Shown: positions 62,005 to 64,000 of the stretch, in pieces
How positions within the stretch are numbered: position 1 is the stretch's first letter
Layout: every line of letters starts with the position of its first letter
Assembly (NCBI GenBank): GCA_910579205.1
Contig: CAJTTD010000006.1
Coordinates: 62,001-126,000 of the forward strand
Direction: 5' to 3'
DNA: 64,000 bases
DNA from: an uncultured Christensenella sp.
GTDB taxonomy: Bacteria > Bacillota > Clostridia > Christensenellales > Pumilibacteraceae
The notes under the pieces: generated by a model
What the model was told of the DNA's origin: nothing
Seen by the model: the letters and a program-made list of their open reading frames with translations, nothing else
The model's database searches: none
Translations under genes and position numbers: made by a program

Positions 62005-62463
62005 TCAGTTGTGCAAAAACCGTTTCATCTCGTCGATGTTTTTTTGCTGCACCCATAAAAATTTATACGCTATGTTCTTTATGTCGTTGTCAACGTCGGA
62101 GTACGCGGAAAGTTTGGAAGTGCATTCGGTAACGCCTTTGGTAGTTCCGTCGATTATCATTTTGGCTATTTCGTTTTCGGGCGTATCGTCCTTTATCTTC
62201 ATGTCTATCATCATGCTCGACATAAATTGCGTCAGTTTGCCGACCGATTTTGGCTCGTCTTCGCGCTCGTCGAGCTTGCGCTTGAGCTGCGCGCACACGT
62301 CCGAATAGTCGAAGATGTCCTTTTCTATAGCCGAACGCATTTCGCCCGGACCAATATTATTGTTTACGTGTTCGAGCGTATCTCTTCCCATTTGCGCCGC
62401 TTGGTGAAGCTGCTTCATAAACTCGATCTCGCGTTCCGTTATCGCTTGTTGTTCTTTGTTCAT
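62005..62463 (-). CDS. Hypothetical helical protein
   Basis: 152 residues, entirely helical by composition, no signal peptide or membrane segment. It begins NKEQQAITEREIEFMKQLHQ and ends in KNIAYKFLWVQQKNIDEMKR, suggesting a helical bundle; no family is recognised. On the minus strand GGAGG lies 8-12 bases before ATG 62463. It is between the YjzC-like gene and spmB and may share their transcript. Confidence 0.65.
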   Translation of the reverse strand: MNKEQQAITEREIEFMKQLHQAAQMGRDTLEHVNNNIGPGEMRSAIEKDIFDYSDVCAQLKRKLDEREDEPKSVGKLTQFMSSMMIDMKIKDDTPENEIAKMIIDGTTKGVTECTSKLSAYSDVDNDIKNIAYKFLWVQQKNIDEMKRFLHN

Positions 62464-62517
62464 ATCAAACCTCCGCCCATAGTTTGCGCATCGGTTTTTG
62501 CTATTATTCGCGTACGG

Positions 62518-63024
62518 TCAAAAGAACCGCAGCATAAAGCAACCCACTATGCAGCCCGTGTACGTTGCGACGAGCGCGACGGGGATGGCGTATCTCAGCC
62601 GCCTGACGCGCGACTGCGAAAAGTATATGGTGGATATGTAAAAAACCGTTTCGCTCGAGCCGTAGATGACCGACGCGCACCGACCGATATAACTGTCCGC
62701 GCCGTAGTTTGTGTATATGCCGTCGAGAACGGCGAGCGAGCCTGCGCCCGACACGGGGCGCAAAAACATCAGTTCGGCAAGCTCTTTGGGCAGACCCGCC
62801 TTGTTCAAAAGCGGGGCGAGCGCGTCCGAAAGGTATGCGGACGCGCCCGACACGCGAAACGCTTCGACGGCGACCATAACGGCGAGCAGATAGGGGAACA
62901 CATTGATCGTTAGATCGACAGCCGATCTTGCGCCGTCGATAAACCCGCCGTACGGTTCGCGTCGCCGCAGAAACGACGCAAGAAGAACTATCAAAAATAT
63001 TATGGGGATAATGTACGCGCTCAT
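62518..63024 (-). CDS. spmB: Spore maturation protein SpmB
   Basis: 168 residues, about five transmembrane helices, nucleoside-recognition (Gate) domain. FIDGARSAVDLTINVFPYLLA, LMFLRPVSGAGSLAVLDGI and VIYGSSETVFYIS are typical of SpmB. With SpmA it is needed for spore-core dehydration in Bacillus. AAGGCGGCGG precedes ATG 63024; the start overlaps the spmA stop by 4 bases. Its presence suggests a spore-forming lineage, although homologues also occur outside. Confidence 0.92.
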   Translation of the reverse strand: MSAYIIPIIFLIVLLASFLRRREPYGGFIDGARSAVDLTINVFPYLLAVMVAVEAFRVSGASAYLSDALAPLLNKAGLPKELAELMFLRPVSGAGSLAVLDGIYTNYGADSYIGRCASVIYGSSETVFYISTIYFSQSRVRRLRYAIPVALVATYTGCIVGCFMLRFF

Positions 63025-63653
63025 GCCGCCGCCTTTTTTGCGCGTGATCTCTTGCGTGCGGCGCGGCTTTGCTTTTTGCGCGGCTCGCGTTTTTTTCGGT
63101 CGAATATTTTGGCGCAAAGTTTTACGCCTACAATGCCGATAAACGTAGAAAGCACGGTAGCGATAAGCGACGGGAACAGGAAATCGGCGGGATTTACCGA
63201 TCCCGCGGTCGCGCGCATGCCGATGACGGTAGTGGGCAGTATTTGCAAGCTCGTCGCCGATATGACGGTGAGCATTATCATGTCGGTGGAAGCTCTGCCG
63301 CTCCCGTCGTCCATGCGGTTGATAGCGTTGATAGCCATGGGCGTGGCGGCGTTGCCCAGCCCGAGTAGGTTTGCCGATACGTTCATCGTTATGAACTTGC
63401 GCGTTTCCGCGTCGCACGACGGAAACAGCCGAGATATCACGGGGCGGAGAAGGCGCTCGAGCGCGCGCGACAAGCCCAGCTTTTCTATTAGCGAAAAAAA
63501 CCCCAGCCAAAACGCGTACAGCGCCAAGAGATTGAGCGAAAGTTCCACCGCGCTGTGCGCGCCCGTTATCATCGAGTTCACCGCCGCCGCGGGGTCGGTA
63601 AACAGCATAAGCCCGAGCGATACCGCGAGCATTATAAACCAAATTATCGCCAT
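63021..63653 (-). CDS. spmA: Spore maturation protein SpmA
   Basis: 210 residues. Nucleoside-recognition domain with GAHSAVELSLNLLALYAFW, NVSANLLGLGNAATPMAINA and TSLQILPTTVIGMRA, the hallmarks of SpmA. The last 25 residues are very basic (REPRKKQSRAARKRSRAKK), longer than usual. ATG 63653 gives the family's usual N-terminus; there is no Shine-Dalgarno site, and TACAAT lies 6 bases upstream, which could mean a leaderless start. Forms an operon with spmB. Confidence 0.9.
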   Translation of the reverse strand: MAIIWFIMLAVSLGLMLFTDPAAAVNSMITGAHSAVELSLNLLALYAFWLGFFSLIEKLGLSRALERLLRPVISRLFPSCDAETRKFITMNVSANLLGLGNAATPMAINAINRMDDGSGRASTDMIMLTVISATSLQILPTTVIGMRATAGSVNPADFLFPSLIATVLSTFIGIVGVKLCAKIFDRKKREPRKKQSRAARKRSRAKKAAA

Positions 63654-63741
63654 GGTATATTGTATGAGCGCGATCGCGCAATTAGAAATCGCGGCGGACA
63701 GAGAGTATATCGAATTGTTGCGCTTTTGCCCGTCAAAGAAT

Positions 63742-63770
63742 TTGACATTTTTCGGCGGCGGCATTATAAT
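63742..63770 (+). promoter_or_regulatory. Consensus promoter of the tRNA synthetase gene
   Basis: TTGACA (63742-63747), 17-base spacer, TATAAT (63765-63770), divergent from spmA. Confidence 0.85.
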
Positions 63771-63809
63771 TGTTTTTGAATACGCCGTTACGGCGAAACG
63801 GAGAAAACA

Positions 63810-64000
63810 ATGGAAAGAACGTACATCAAAGATCTGACGGAAGGCGAGTGCCTCGTAAAAGGCTATGTCGAGACGATACGCGACAAAAAGATAATGTTCA
63901 TTGTCGTGCGCGACGTTACGGGCGCGGTCCAGATAACTATAGAAAAGGATAACTGCCCCGACGTTTACGAAGTCGCTAAAAAGCTCACTGTGCACAGCTT
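63810..64000 (+). CDS. aspS: Aspartyl-tRNA synthetase, N-terminal OB-fold (5' end only)
   Basis: The first 63 residues run off the right edge. MERTYIKDLTEGECLVKGYV followed by IRDKKIMFIVVRDVTGAVQI is the OB-fold anticodon-binding domain of class IIb synthetases, closest in style to the archaeal-type (often non-discriminating) AspRS found in clostridia; AsnRS is the alternative. CGGAGA precedes ATG 63810. Confidence 0.75.
   Translation, partial: MERTYIKDLTEGECLVKGYVETIRDKKIMFIVVRDVTGAVQITIEKDNCPDVYEVAKKLTVHS

Overview
The window looks like chromosome from an uncultured anaerobic Bacillota of the class Clostridia; a gut Christensenellales-type relative is my guess, not shown. Support: spore-maturation genes spmA/spmB, a Bce-type antimicrobial-peptide module, a TPP riboswitch in front of a ThiT-type transporter, YugP-like and YjzC-like genes, a clostridial glycogen cluster, good Shine-Dalgarno sites and near-consensus TTGACA-17-TATAAT promoters. 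No rRNA, CRISPR array or integrase/transposase gene was seen. Two tRNA genes are present: tRNA-Arg(CCG) and an initiator-type tRNA-Met.

Layout. 1-6.0 kb: end of an oligopeptide ABC importer operon whose OppC, OppD and OppF all carry large insertions. 6.2-17.5 kb: two heterodimeric ABC exporters (6188-9845 and 13601-17244) flanking an AT-rich foreign-looking pair, a radical SAM/SPASM enzyme and a secreted cysteine-peptidase-like protein. 17.3-23.7 kb: housekeeping genes (small membrane protein, CDF metal exporter, mnmA, zinc metallopeptidase, TPP riboswitch plus ThiT-like transporter, zinc-ribbon protein). 23.9-31.9 kb: glycogen operon glgB-glgA-glgP-GH13 amylase.

32.6-42.6 kb: an accessory/defence island beginning at tRNA-Arg. 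Partial copies of the tRNA lie on both sides of the gene, and related hairpin repeats ending in tRNA-3'-end-like sequence recur at 33.05, 37.31 and 39.15 kb, as if cassettes had been added serially. The cassettes hold a double-HTH repressor divergent from a SLOG protein, an RNase III with two dsRNA-binding domains in an operon with a coiled-coil/HicA-like protein, an AbiH protein, a TIR protein, a nucleotidyltransferase and a DUF5131 protein. The RNase III/HicA-like pair is my best candidate for an undescribed system.

43-50 kb: one minus-strand gene for a 2315-residue secreted protein with about six repeats of a beta-rich domain. 50.5-51.4 kb: initiator tRNA-Met with a bulged T stem, then a tandemly duplicated hairpin/S23 four-helix-bundle element, one copy of which is gutted. 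51.6-64 kb: a J-domain/Sel1 protein, a bceRSAB-like module, a DUF1538 membrane protein with two PII-like proteins, a second J-domain/Sel1 paralogue, then (minus strand) YjzC-like, a helical protein and spmB/spmA, and the start of an aspartyl-tRNA synthetase gene at the right edge.
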